A stretch of DNA of 64,000 nucleotides from NCBI GenBank assembly GCA_021805725.1, contig JAJZEH010000007.1, positions 130,028 through 194,027 of the forward strand. The letters run 5' to 3'. The notes under the pieces were generated by a model, which did not search any database, was not told where the DNA came from, and saw nothing but the letters and a program-made list of their open reading frames with translations. This document shows positions 17,541-29,132 of this stretch, piece after piece (the stretch's first letter is position 1; each line of letters opens with the position of its first letter). The stretch comes from Pseudomonadota bacterium. GTDB lineage: Bacteria; Pseudomonadota; Gammaproteobacteria; Burkholderiales; Ferrovaceae. The translations under genes were made by a program, and so were the position numbers.

Positions 17541-17996
17541 ATGGTCGACATTCTTATTTTCGTTTACGAAAATTTTTTTGCCAGCGGTATTTATCCCACG
17601 CACACCGTGCTCCAAAACCGGCTGTTTGCAGCGGGTTTTGAGGAAACAGAGGTTGAAGAGGCGCTGGCCTGGCTGGACGATATCGATCAAATCGGACAAC
17701 CCGAGCAAGGTGGCGCACTGACCCATTCAGTATCGCAACGCTGTCTTGACCCGTCGGAGTATGAGCGCATTGGCTCCCAGGGCTGGGGCTTCCTGGCCTT
17801 TCTAGAGAATAACCAAATCCTTGCTCCGCGCCAGCGGGAATGGATTCTTGCCGGGGTCATGGCGCTGGATGAGCCCGAGGTCGACCTGGAGCGCCTCAAG
17901 TTGATTGTCCTGATGGTGCTCTGGCGTCAGGGGCACCCGATGGATGCCCTGCTGGTCGAGGAACTGATTCACTACCAAGACTGGATGTTGCAATAA
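17541..17996 (+). CDS. smg: Smg/DUF494 family protein
   Basis: A 151-residue protein of the Smg (DUF494) family. It opens with the typical MVDILIFVYENFF and has the conserved acidic helix VEEALAWLDDI near residues 37-47. The C-terminal part (LERLKLIVLMVLWRQGHPMDALLVEELI) is the most conserved region. Smg regularly lies between dprA and topA in proteobacteria, as here, which strengthens the call. The biochemical role is not established. The start has a strong ribosome site, AAGGGG, at a suitable distance. It is probably cytoplasmic. Confidence 0.93.
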   Translation: MVDILIFVYENFFASGIYPTHTVLQNRLFAAGFEETEVEEALAWLDDIDQIGQPEQGGALTHSVSQRCLDPSEYERIGSQGWGFLAFLENNQILAPRQREWILAGVMALDEPEVDLERLKLIVLMVLWRQGHPMDALLVEELIHYQDWMLQ

Positions 17997-18010
17997 CTGC
18001 CCACCTTCTC

Positions 18011-20626
18011 GTGTCCAAAAACCTGCTCATCGTCGAATCGCCTTCCAAGGCGAAGACACTAAAAAAGTATCTCGGCCCGGGATTTGAAATCCTGGCCTCC
18101 TACGGCCACGTCCGCGATCTGGTCCCCAAGTCCGGCGCAGTGGATCCTGACGATCATTTCGCCATGAAATATCAGTTGGTGGAGCGCAACGAAAAGCATG
18201 TTGACGCCATCACGCGCGCCGTCAAGGCGGCTGATCACATCTATCTGGCAACCGATCCGGACCGCGAAGGCGAGGCCATTGCCTGGCATCTGGCTGAGAT
18301 TCTCAAGACCAAAAAACTGCTGAAGAACAAGTCGTTGCAGCGGGTGACGTTTTACGAAATCACCCAAAACGCGGTTCGGGAAGCCGTTGCTCATCCGCGC
18401 GAAATCTCCATGCCGCTGGTCAATGCCCAGCAGGCGCGACGCGCCCTGGATTATCTGGTGGGTTTCAATCTTTCGCCCCTGTTGTGGAAGAAAATCCGCC
18501 GCGGGCTGTCGGCTGGGCGCGTGCAAAGCCCGGCTTTGCGCCTTATCGTGGAGCGCGAAAACCAGATTGCCGCATTCAAAAGTGAAGAGTACTGGTCACT
18601 TCATCTGGATAGCCACAAGGAAGGTCAATCGTTTACGGCACGCCTGATCCAGTTTGAAGGAACGAAATTTCAGCAGATGAGCGTGGGTTCCGAGACGCGT
18701 CAGACTGAAATCCTCGACGCCCTCAAAGGCAAGTCCGCCAAAGTCCTTCAGGTGGAAAAGAAACGCAAGCAGCGGCATCCTGCAGCCCCGTTTACGACAT
18801 CCACCTTGCAGCAGGAGTCCGTGCGCAAACTGGGATTTTCCACCGATCGCACCATGAAGGTGGCACAACAACTCTATGAAGGGATCGATATCGGCGGCGG
18901 CGCCGTGGGTCTGATCTCCTACATGCGGACGGACTCGGTCAGCTTGTCGCAAGAGGCCTTGCAAGATATCCGCGCACACATTCAAAACAATTTTGACAGT
19001 GAGTACTTGCCACCAAAACCCGTTTTCTACGCCAATAAATCCAAAAATGCCCAGGAGGCGCATGAGGCCATCCGCCCCACCTCCATTGCGCGAACCCCGG
19101 CCAATTTGCGAGGCCACCTGAACCCCGATCAATTCCGCCTTTACGAAATGATCTGGAAAAGGACTGTAGCCAGCCAAATGAATCAGGCCCAGTTTGACAC
19201 GGTCAAGGTGGACATCAGCGTTGGCGATGCGCAAAACCTGTTTCGCGCCAACGGGCAGACCCTGGTCTTTCCTGGCTTCATTGCAGTCTATCGTGAAGAC
19301 GAGGACGACGTCTCTGAAAAGGGTCCCTCGTCAGATTCCGACGACGAGGCCCGGCTTCCCCATTTGGTTGAAGGCGAGGGATTGCCCATAGACCAACTGT
19401 GGGGTGAACAGCATTTTACGCAACCCCCGCCCCGCTATTCTGAAGCAAGCCTCGTCAAGGCCCTGGAAGAATTCGGGATCGGCCGGCCTTCCACTTACGC
19501 CAGTATCATCAGCACCCTTGTCCATCGTGAATACGTTCTTCTGGACAAAAAGCGCTTCACACCCACCGATGTGGGCGTTGTGGTCAATAAATTCCTCACT
19601 GAGCATTTCTCCCGCTATGTAGATTATGACTTCACCGCGCGCCTGGAGGACCAGCTGGACCTTATTTCCGAAGGCAAGCTGGAATGGATTCCGGTATTGG
19701 CTCAATTTTGGGAGGGGTTTTCCAGCCAGGTGGAAGAAAAGGCTTCCGTTTCACGAGCGGAGGTCACCCAGGAATCTTTGGATGAGGCCTGTCCCAAATG
19801 CGGAAAACCCTTGTCCATTCGCTTGGGACGACGCGGCAAGTTTGTGGGTTGCAGCGGTTTTCCCGAATGCGATTTCACCCGAAACCTGGATGGTGCCACC
19901 GGTTCGGCTGAACCCGTCGTCGTCGGGGCAGAACCGGAGAGCGGCCAATCCATTTTTCTGCTCAATGGCCCCTATGGGCCCTATCTGCAGTTGGGTGAAG
20001 CGGCGCCGGAAGGCAAGAAACCCAAGCGCATCTCGCTGCCAAAAAACCTGCTGCCCGTACAGGTCACCCTGGATATCGCTTTGCGACTGCTGTCGCTACC
20101 GCGCGACCTCGGAAACCACCCTGAAACCGGCAAGAAAGTCACCGTCAACATTGGGCGTTTTGGTCCTTACATCCAGCACGATGGGGCCTTTCGTTCCATT
20201 CCAAAATCCGACAATGTGTTCGACATCGAACTGGAACGTGCCCTGCAGATCTGGGCCGAGCCCAAGAGCGCAGGACGCGGGTCGTTGCGACAATTGGGGA
20301 CGCACCCCGAAGATCAGCAGCCCGTGGGGATTTTCAGTGGGCGATACGGGCCCTACGTCAAACACGGCAAGGTCAATGCCACACTGCCCAGCGGCGTAGA
20401 GGTGGACACCCTGACGCTGGAGGAAGCTCTGGCCTTGCTGGCTGAGAAAGCTGCCAAAACCGGCAAGCCAGCACCGAAGAAAAAGGCAGCTCCCAAAAAG
20501 AAAGCGGCGGCAAAGAAGGCGGCTGTGAAGAAACCTGCGGTAAAGAAAACGGCAACAACAGAGAAAAAAACGGCGACCAAAAAGCCAGCCGCGAAAAAGC
20601 CGGCTGCTAAAAAAGCGAGTGCTTGA
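18011..20626 (+). CDS. topA: DNA topoisomerase I (omega protein)
   Basis: An 871-residue type IA topoisomerase that relaxes negative supercoils. It begins with a GTG start 14 bases after smg. The Toprim domain opens with LLIVESPSKAKTLKKYLG, and the DPDREGEAIAWHL acidic motif is near residue 80. The active-site tyrosine is Tyr304 in SYMRTDSV. One four-cysteine zinc ribbon (CPKCGKPL...CSGFPEC) is followed by topoisomerase C-terminal repeats with GRFGPYIQHD and GRYGPYVKHG. The last about 65 residues form a lysine/alanine-rich tail of KKAA-type repeats, probably a nonspecific DNA-binding tail. The 3' end overlaps the convergent GT2 gene by 20 bases. Confidence 0.97.
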   Translation: MSKNLLIVESPSKAKTLKKYLGPGFEILASYGHVRDLVPKSGAVDPDDHFAMKYQLVERNEKHVDAITRAVKAADHIYLATDPDREGEAIAWHLAEILKTKKLLKNKSLQRVTFYEITQNAVREAVAHPREISMPLVNAQQARRALDYLVGFNLSPLLWKKIRRGLSAGRVQSPALRLIVERENQIAAFKSEEYWSLHLDSHKEGQSFTARLIQFEGTKFQQMSVGSETRQTEILDALKGKSAKVLQVEKKRKQRHPAAPFTTSTLQQESVRKLGFSTDRTMKVAQQLYEGIDIGGGAVGLISYMRTDSVSLSQEALQDIRAHIQNNFDSEYLPPKPVFYANKSKNAQEAHEAIRPTSIARTPANLRGHLNPDQFRLYEMIWKRTVASQMNQAQFDTVKVDISVGDAQNLFRANGQTLVFPGFIAVYREDEDDVSEKGPSSDSDDEARLPHLVEGEGLPIDQLWGEQHFTQPPPRYSEASLVKALEEFGIGRPSTYASIISTLVHREYVLLDKKRFTPTDVGVVVNKFLTEHFSRYVDYDFTARLEDQLDLISEGKLEWIPVLAQFWEGFSSQVEEKASVSRAEVTQESLDEACPKCGKPLSIRLGRRGKFVGCSGFPECDFTRNLDGATGSAEPVVVGAEPESGQSIFLLNGPYGPYLQLGEAAPEGKKPKRISLPKNLLPVQVTLDIALRLLSLPRDLGNHPETGKKVTVNIGRFGPYIQHDGAFRSIPKSDNVFDIELERALQIWAEPKSAGRGSLRQLGTHPEDQQPVGIFSGRYGPYVKHGKVNATLPSGVEVDTLTLEEALALLAEKAAKTGKPAPKKKAAPKKKAAAKKAAVKKPAVKKTATTEKKTATKKPAAKKPAAKKASA

Positions 20627-21446
20627 TTTTTCCTCGTAGCATGTCCCAGTAATAGCGAGCGGATTTATTGGGCTCGGAAAGCACAGGGATGCCTGCGCGC
20701 TGGCCGCGCCGCAGAAAATGCCGGTCGAAGGTGGATTGGGTCATGCCCCATTTGCGCAAAAATTGCTTCCGGCCGTCATTACGCACCACCTTGCCGGTGG
20801 AACGGGACATGAAGTGGTAAACGCGCGATGCCCCCACGCCCAGAAAAATCCGGCAGCCCGCAACCCACATTTTCATGGAAAAATCGTTGTCGCTACTGAT
20901 TCCCGGTGAAAACTCCGGGCTGTATCCCCCCACCTTGTCCCACCAATCACGGTGCACGATGGAGGGTGGCCAGGTCGCGCCATACCAGTCGTCCTTGTGA
21001 AGGTGTGGCAGGTCATTCAGCAATGCCGCTTCCTGGAAATTCTCCGGGCCGCTGCCATAATCCCGAACGATCACGCAAGGATTGCCAGATTCGCGCGGCT
21101 CGATCATGGTTCCTGAAACCATGAAGGCATCGGTGCCGAGGGTGCGGATGCGATCCATCAATGCGGTATCCCACCCCGGGCAGCACACCATGTCGTCGTT
21201 GAGATACACCAGATAGGGCTGCGTGGAGAGTGCTGCAGCCTGGTTCATGGCAAGGCAGATTCCGATGTTTTCTGCAGAATGCGTATGCAGGATTCCTTCG
21301 GAGCGCACCCAGTCCAGGGTGCCGTCGCTGCCGTCGTTGACGTGCAAAACGACTTCAAAGGGCAGGGTGGTATGCCGCCGGAGGCTTGCGATGCAGAACT
21401 TCAGTAACCCGAGGTTATTCCAGGTGGGAATGACAATGGTGAGCAT
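20607..21446 (-). CDS. GT2 family glycosyltransferase (isolated)
   Basis: A 279-residue GT2 enzyme. The N-terminal MLTIVIPTWNNLGLLKFCIASL is the classical nucleotide-binding start. VLHVNDGSDGTLDWV, YLVYLNDDMVCCPGWD (DXD-type NDD) and a later WWDKVGGYSPEF segment complete the family pattern. No membrane helix is seen. It stands alone between topA (convergent, overlapping by 20 bases) and gyrB (same strand, 34 bases upstream), in a spot normally filled by housekeeping genes. It may be an inserted glycan gene. Read-through from gyrB is likely because no terminator is visible between them. The sugar is unknown. Confidence 0.85.
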   Translation of the reverse strand: MLTIVIPTWNNLGLLKFCIASLRRHTTLPFEVVLHVNDGSDGTLDWVRSEGILHTHSAENIGICLAMNQAAALSTQPYLVYLNDDMVCCPGWDTALMDRIRTLGTDAFMVSGTMIEPRESGNPCVIVRDYGSGPENFQEAALLNDLPHLHKDDWYGATWPPSIVHRDWWDKVGGYSPEFSPGISSDNDFSMKMWVAGCRIFLGVGASRVYHFMSRSTGKVVRNDGRKQFLRKWGMTQSTFDRHFLRRGQRAGIPVLSEPNKSARYYWDMLRGKIKHSLF

Positions 21447-21480
21447 GGCCGTCAGACTTGCCCCAGGTTACCTGACCGCA

Positions 21481-25036
<3,556 letters not shown>

Positions 25037-25249
25037 GAAATAAACCTGATAGTTAATAGATTGGAGCTAGGCTCGTACTGTGGAGTAACCGGAAAATCTC
25101 TAACGAAACATTATATTGCGTAACGGGCATGGCTTGGGGTAACGCCGGTATATTATTTGAATGAAATGTGGATAAGTTTTCTTTTCCGGCAATCGTCCGG
25201 TTTATCCACAAAGTGTCCGCAAAGTATTCCAAGGTTATCACCAGGCTTA
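25037..25249. other. dnaA-dnaN intergenic region with two perfect DnaA boxes
   Basis: This 213-base gap holds two consensus DnaA boxes in opposite orientation, TGTGGATAA at 25167-25175 and TTATCCACA at 25202-25210. A looser match, TTATCAACC, sits at 25246-25254 across the dnaA stop. DnaA boxes here can control dnaN and gyrB or form part of oriC. No open reading frame of interest is present. Confidence 0.75.
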
Positions 25250-26578
25250 TCAACCGTTGAGTATCTGTTGTAAGGCAAGAAAATCACGCTGAATGGTGTT
25301 GTCGTTTTCGCAAAGTTCCTGCATTTTTCTGCAGGCATGCAGCACCGTGGTGTGGTCCCGTCCACCAAAGGCTTCACCGATGTCCGGAAGGCTGAGGTTG
25401 GTGATGTCTTTGGCCAGGGCCATGGCCATCTGGCGTGGCCTTGCGAGTGCACGGGTCCGTTTCTTGGAGAACATGTCGCCCACTTTGATCTTGTAGTAGT
25501 CGGCCACGGTCTTCTGGATGTTCTCGATGGAAATCTGCCGGTGTTGTAGCGCCAGCAAGTCTTTGAGCGACTCTCTGGCAGACTGCAGCGTTATGGCGTC
25601 TCCCGTGAAGCGGGCGTAGGCCTGGACACGCTTGAGAGCACCTTCCAGTTCACGCACATTGGAACGGATGTGTTTGGCGATGAAGAAGGCGACGTTCTCG
25701 TCCAGAGAAAGGCCTTCCAGGCGTGCCTTGTTGATCAGGATGGCCACGCGCATTTCCAGCTCTGGCGGTTCAATGGCGACGGTGAGTCCCCATCCAAATC
25801 GGGAAATGAGCCGTTCTTCCATGCCTGCTATTTCCTTGGGGAAGCTGTCGCAGGTGATGATGACCTGGCGGTGAGACTCTACCAGGGCGTTGAATGCAAA
25901 GAAAAACTCTTCCTGTGTTCGCGCTTTCCCGCCAAAGAACTGAATGTCGTCAATCATCAACAGATCAAGCGAATGATAATAGCGCTTGAAGCTGTCGAAA
26001 GATTTGTGCTGGTAGGCGCGCACCACGTCCGAGACATATTTTTCGGCATGCATGTAGCGCACCTTGGCGTTGGGCTGCCTCTCCAGGATCTGGTTGCCAA
26101 TGGCCTGGATCAGGTGCGTTTTGCCCAAACCCACACCACCATAGACAAAGAGGGGGTTGTAGGCTGCCCCAGGGTTTTCAGCCACCTGAAGTGCGGCTGC
26201 CCGCGCCAACTGATTGGCTTTCCCGCCGATGAATGTGGAGAATGTAAAATTCGGGTTGAGCCGGTGTCTGTTGTCGGCCTGTCGCGGTGTCGTATCAACG
26301 GGTTCAGGGAGCTCGTTCGCCGTCCTGTCGACGCCGGACTGAGGCGCATCGCTTCGCTGAATCAGTTTGATGGAATTGATGCCGTTGTGACGCGCCATGC
26401 TTTCGATGCGCGACAGGTATCGGTCCTTGACCCATTGCAAAATGAACCGGTTGGGAGCGGTGAGCGTCACGGCGCCCTCGGACATTTCTGCCTGTAATGG
26501 CTTGATCCAGGTCGTGAATTGCTGTTCAGGCAGTTCAGAGCGGATTTGTTTGAGCGTCTCACCCCAAAAGTCGTTCAT
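25250..26578 (-). CDS. dnaA: Chromosomal replication initiator protein DnaA
   Basis: A 442-residue initiator that binds DnaA boxes and opens oriC. Domain I is at the N-terminus ([25 protein letters not shown]). A short linker with proline and polar residues covers about 80-105. The AAA+ domain carries the [16 protein letters not shown]alker A and [13 protein letters not shown]alker B motifs, then [21 protein letters not shown]. Domain IV ends with [39 protein letters not shown], which is the DnaA-box reader. The linker is short, so the protein is slightly smaller than E. coli DnaA (467). Confidence 0.98.
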   Translation of the reverse strand: MNDFWGETLKQIRSELPEQQFTTWIKPLQAEMSEGAVTLTAPNRFILQWVKDRYLSRIESMARHNGINSIKLIQRSDAPQSGVDRTANELPEPVDTTPRQADNRHRLNPNFTFSTFIGGKANQLARAAALQVAENPGAAYNPLFVYGGVGLGKTHLIQAIGNQILERQPNAKVRYMHAEKYVSDVVRAYQHKSFDSFKRYYHSLDLLMIDDIQFFGGKARTQEEFFFAFNALVESHRQVIITCDSFPKEIAGMEERLISRFGWGLTVAIEPPELEMRVAILINKARLEGLSLDENVAFFIAKHIRSNVRELEGALKRVQAYARFTGDAITLQSARESLKDLLALQHRQISIENIQKTVADYYKIKVGDMFSKKRTRALARPRQMAMALAKDITNLSLPDIGEAFGGRDHTTVLHACRKMQELCENDNTIQRDFLALQQILNG

Positions 26579-26776
26579 ATTGTAATAAGTTGATTATTAT
26601 GATTATTTATAATTTTAGACAAGAGTGTGCAAAGCACTTATCCACCGCGCATTCTAGCCTTCCATGAATAACTTATCCACTGTCATCTGACTTCCTTGTG
26701 GATATATATTTCTTGACTGCATGGGGCATTTCAGGGTTAAATCGCGGGTTCTGTCATTTGGTTCGAGAGTTCAATC
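26579..26776. other. Candidate replication origin (oriC) between dnaA and rpmH
   Basis: This 198-base region between the divergent dnaA and rpmH genes has three near-consensus DnaA boxes: TTATCCACC (26638-26646), TTATCCACT (26673-26681) and TGTGGATAT (26697-26705). An AT-rich stretch at 26581-26620 next to the dnaA start could be the unwinding element. Strand switching of the genes here and the neighbouring replication genes fit an origin. The box count is modest, and the region downstream of dnaA also has boxes, so the origin could be split or lie there. Confidence 0.7.
26713..26742 (+). promoter_or_regulatory. Putative sigma-70 promoter for rpmH-rnpA
   Basis: TTGACT at 26713-26718 and TTAAAT at 26737-26742 are separated by 18 bases and lie about 35 bases ahead of the rpmH start. 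The -35 has five of six consensus bases and the -10 four of six. A DnaA box (26697-26705) lies just upstream, so DnaA could influence this promoter. Confidence 0.5.
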
Positions 26777-26911
26777 ATGAAGCGTACATACCAACCGTCT
26801 GTGACCAAGCGCAAGCGTACGCACGGATTCCGGGTGAGGATGAAGACCCGCGGCGGTCGTGCCATCATCAATGCACGTCGGGCGCGCGGTCGGGCTCGTC
26901 TCGCCGTTTAA
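26777..26911 (+). CDS. rpmH: 50S ribosomal protein L34
   Basis: A 44-residue basic ribosomal protein, [18 protein letters not shown] at the start and [12 protein letters not shown] at the end, matching L34 along its whole length. It binds 23S rRNA in the large subunit. The ribosome site is poor (GAGAG about ten bases upstream). It is the first gene of the plus-strand series rpmH-rnpA-yidD-yidC-mnmE, the standard order beside oriC. The rnpA frame continues directly after its stop codon in the same reading frame. Confidence 0.97.
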   Translation: MKRTYQPSVTKRKRTHGFRVRMKTRGGRAIINARRARGRARLAV

Positions 26912-26920
26912 GGCTGCTCC

Positions 26921-27301
26921 CTGAAGCAGCCTGCTTTCGGAAAGCTTTCCGATAGCCGCGATTTCCAGGCGGTCCTGACTGGACGCTGTGGACGCACAGG
27001 AGATCATTTGCGCATGATGGCGCGTCCCAATGGTTTGCCTTATGCGCGCCTAGGGTTGGTTGTTGGACGAAAAGTGTGCCCAACCGCCGTCGGGCGAAAC
27101 TACATGAAGCGGGTGTGCCGCGAGTTATTTCGGCGAAACGTGGACAGGCTGGCTGGACTGGATGTGGTGATTCTCCACAAAAGGAAGTTCTTGCCGGGCG
27201 CGTTCGATTTACTCTCTACAGAATTTGAGATACTGGCTCAGAGCGTTCAGAAATGTCGCGATTCATTCAAATTCTCATCCGCGCCTACCAGCTTGGTCTG
27301 A
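26921..27301 (+). CDS. rnpA: Ribonuclease P protein component, non-ATG start
   Basis: The 126-residue protein partner of the RNase P ribozyme, which trims tRNA 5' ends. The conserved N-terminal part [14 protein letters not shown] and the RNA-binding RNR-like segment [15 protein letters not shown] are both present. The N-terminal part lies upstream of the first ATG/GTG/TTG in the frame (TTG at 27008). The only start-like codon before it is CTG at 26921, nine bases after the rpmH stop, so translation probably begins there by coupling to rpmH. Two short palindromic hairpins (26912-26931 and 26937-26952) fall in this 5' region. The 3' end overlaps yidD by 49 bases. Confidence 0.88.
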   Translation: MKQPAFGKLSDSRDFQAVLTGRCGRTGDHLRMMARPNGLPYARLGLVVGRKVCPTAVGRNYMKRVCRELFRRNVDRLAGLDVVILHKRKFLPGAFDLLSTEFEILAQSVQKCRDSFKFSSAPTSLV

Positions 27302-27462
27302 GTCCCCTGTTGGGCCGGTCCTGTCGTTTTGAACCCAGTTGTTCCCACTATGCCTTTGAAGCCATTGGTCGACATGGGGTTGCCCATGGCGGATCCCTGG
27401 CCTTGAAGCGCCTGTGCCGTTGCCATCCCTGGCATCCCGGCGGTTATGATCCCGTACCCTGA
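27253..27462 (+). CDS. yidD: Membrane protein insertion efficiency factor YidD
   Basis: A 69-residue YidD-family protein that assists YidC-dependent insertion of inner-membrane proteins. It has the family signature: an amphipathic N-terminus ([17 protein letters not shown]) and the cysteine-rich core [19 protein letters not shown], ending with [14 protein letters not shown]. It lies between rnpA (overlapping its end) and yidC, the normal place. Length is typical for the family. Confidence 0.96.
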   Translation: MSRFIQILIRAYQLGLSPLLGRSCRFEPSCSHYAFEAIGRHGVAHGGSLALKRLCRCHPWHPGGYDPVP

Positions 27463-27470
27463 GAATTTTC

Positions 27471-29132
27471 ATGAACATGCAACGCATCATTCCGCTCGCT
27501 ATTTTCACGGCCTCCAGCTTCATGTTATGGGATGCCTGGCAGGCACACCAGCGCGAGTCATTTCAAGCACCGGCCACCCCGCCCTTGATTTCCTCTGTCC
27601 CTAGTGGGACGGCTTCACCCCCCTCCGTTCCCACCCCCAACGCTTCCGGTGGTGCAGGCGTTCCGTCCGTTACCGCCACGGTGGCACCACAAACAGAGGG
27701 CCTGCAACACGGCGAGCGCATCAAGGTCATCACCGATGTGGTGGATGCTGAAATTGATACGGATGGTGCCGATCTGCGCAGCCTGAAGTTGCTTCAACAT
27801 TTTTCTGCCCAGGAAAGCAGCAAGCCGGTTGATCTGCTGGAAGACAGGGGTGACCTGGTCTATGTGGCTCAGAGCGGGCTATTGGGCGTGGGGTTGCCCA
27901 ATCATACGACGGTGTTTACTGCGGACAAGCGGGAGGCTGTACTGGCCCCGGGCCAGAACAGCGTTGACGTTACCCTCAAGGCCGTAACCCCCGGACTGGT
28001 GGAGGTTGCCAAGACTTTCCACTTCACGCGGGGTAGCTATGTGGTGACGGTGGAAACTGCGGTTCATAACCTGAGCACCACCCCGCTTTCACCAGAGGCC
28101 TACTTTCAATTCTTGCGGGTCTCGAAGGCTCCTCCGGGTGACCCGAGATTTGTGAGCACCTACACGGGTCCGGCAGTCTACACAGAAGCGACGAAGTTCC
28201 AGAAAATTCCGTTTACGGACATTGACAAGGGCAAGCGTGATTATCCCAGCTCCGCCACCAATGGCTGGATTGCCATGCTACAGCACTATTTTGTGGCGGC
28301 ATGGCTGCCCCCAACGGGGGCGCAGCGGGAGTTTTTCACGCGCAAGGTCGGCAATGATCTGTACACCGCAGGGGTGATTCTTCCGATGGGGGTCATTGCC
28401 CCTGGGACCACGGGCACCGTGTCGGTGCCACTGTACGCCGGCCCCCAGGAGGGGACCAAGCTCAAGACGCTGGCTCCTGGCCTGGACCTCACCATCGATT
28501 ACGGCTGGCTAACCATCATCGCCACGCCGCTGTTCTATGTGTTGTCCTGGATCCATGGCTGGGTGGGCAACTGGGGTGTGGCGATCATTCTCTTGACGGT
28601 ATTGATCAAGGCGATTTTCTTCCCGCTTTCAGCAGCGAGCTACAAATCCATGGCACGGATGCGTGTGGTCCAGCCCAAGATGGCCCGTATCAAGGAACAG
28701 TTTGGTGACGACCGGGCCCGCCTGAACCAGGCCATGATGGAGCTCTACAAAACCGAAAAGATCAATCCGCTGGGAGGCTGTCTTCCCATGGTTGTGCAGA
28801 TCCCTGTTTTCATTGCGCTTTATTGGGTTTTACTGGGTTCAGTGGAGCTTCGCCACGCCCCCTTCTTTGGTTGGATTCATGATCTGTCCGCGCAGGATCC
28901 CTATTACATCCTGCCGGTACTCATGACGGCCTCCATGTTCTTGCAGCAGCGCATGAGCCCAAAGCCGCCGGATCCAATTCAGGCCAAGGTCATGATGTTC
29001 ATGCCGCTGGCCTTTAGCGTCATGTTCTTCTTCTTCCCGGCTGGCCTCGTCTTGTACTGGGTGGTGAATAATGTGCTGTCGATTACGCAGCAATGGCAGA
29101 TCACCCGCATGATGGGTGATGGAAAGCGCTGA
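27471..29132 (+). CDS. yidC: Membrane protein insertase YidC
   Basis: A 553-residue inner-membrane insertase that folds and inserts proteins such as ATP synthase subunits a and c. An N-terminal helix at about residues 4-20 is followed by a Pro/Ser/Thr-rich linker and a large periplasmic beta domain to about 340. The conserved insertase core has YVLSWIHGWVGNWGVAIILLT, KSMARMRVVQPKM, and the C-terminal helices ending WVVNNVLSITQQWQITRMM. The core arginine expected in the hydrophilic groove is not individually confirmed. It overlaps mnmE at its 3' end. Length matches E. coli YidC (548). Confidence 0.97.
   Translation: MNMQRIIPLAIFTASSFMLWDAWQAHQRESFQAPATPPLISSVPSGTASPPSVPTPNASGGAGVPSVTATVAPQTEGLQHGERIKVITDVVDAEIDTDGADLRSLKLLQHFSAQESSKPVDLLEDRGDLVYVAQSGLLGVGLPNHTTVFTADKREAVLAPGQNSVDVTLKAVTPGLVEVAKTFHFTRGSYVVTVETAVHNLSTTPLSPEAYFQFLRVSKAPPGDPRFVSTYTGPAVYTEATKFQKIPFTDIDKGKRDYPSSATNGWIAMLQHYFVAAWLPPTGAQREFFTRKVGNDLYTAGVILPMGVIAPGTTGTVSVPLYAGPQEGTKLKTLAPGLDLTIDYGWLTIIATPLFYVLSWIHGWVGNWGVAIILLTVLIKAIFFPLSAASYKSMARMRVVQPKMARIKEQFGDDRARLNQAMMELYKTEKINPLGGCLPMVVQIPVFIALYWVLLGSVELRHAPFFGWIHDLSAQDPYYILPVLMTASMFLQQRMSPKPPDPIQAKVMMFMPLAFSVMFFFFPAGLVLYWVVNNVLSITQQWQITRMMGDGKR

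Noticed and set aside
20450..20620. Tandem repeat or minisatellite at the topA 3' end
   Set aside because: It is low-complexity Lys/Ala codon sequence of the TopA tail, with imperfect units, and is common in betaproteobacterial TopA.
26912..26952. Two hairpins after rpmH as a terminator
   Set aside because: They have no T-run and fall in the 5' coding part of rnpA, which must be expressed with rpmH.
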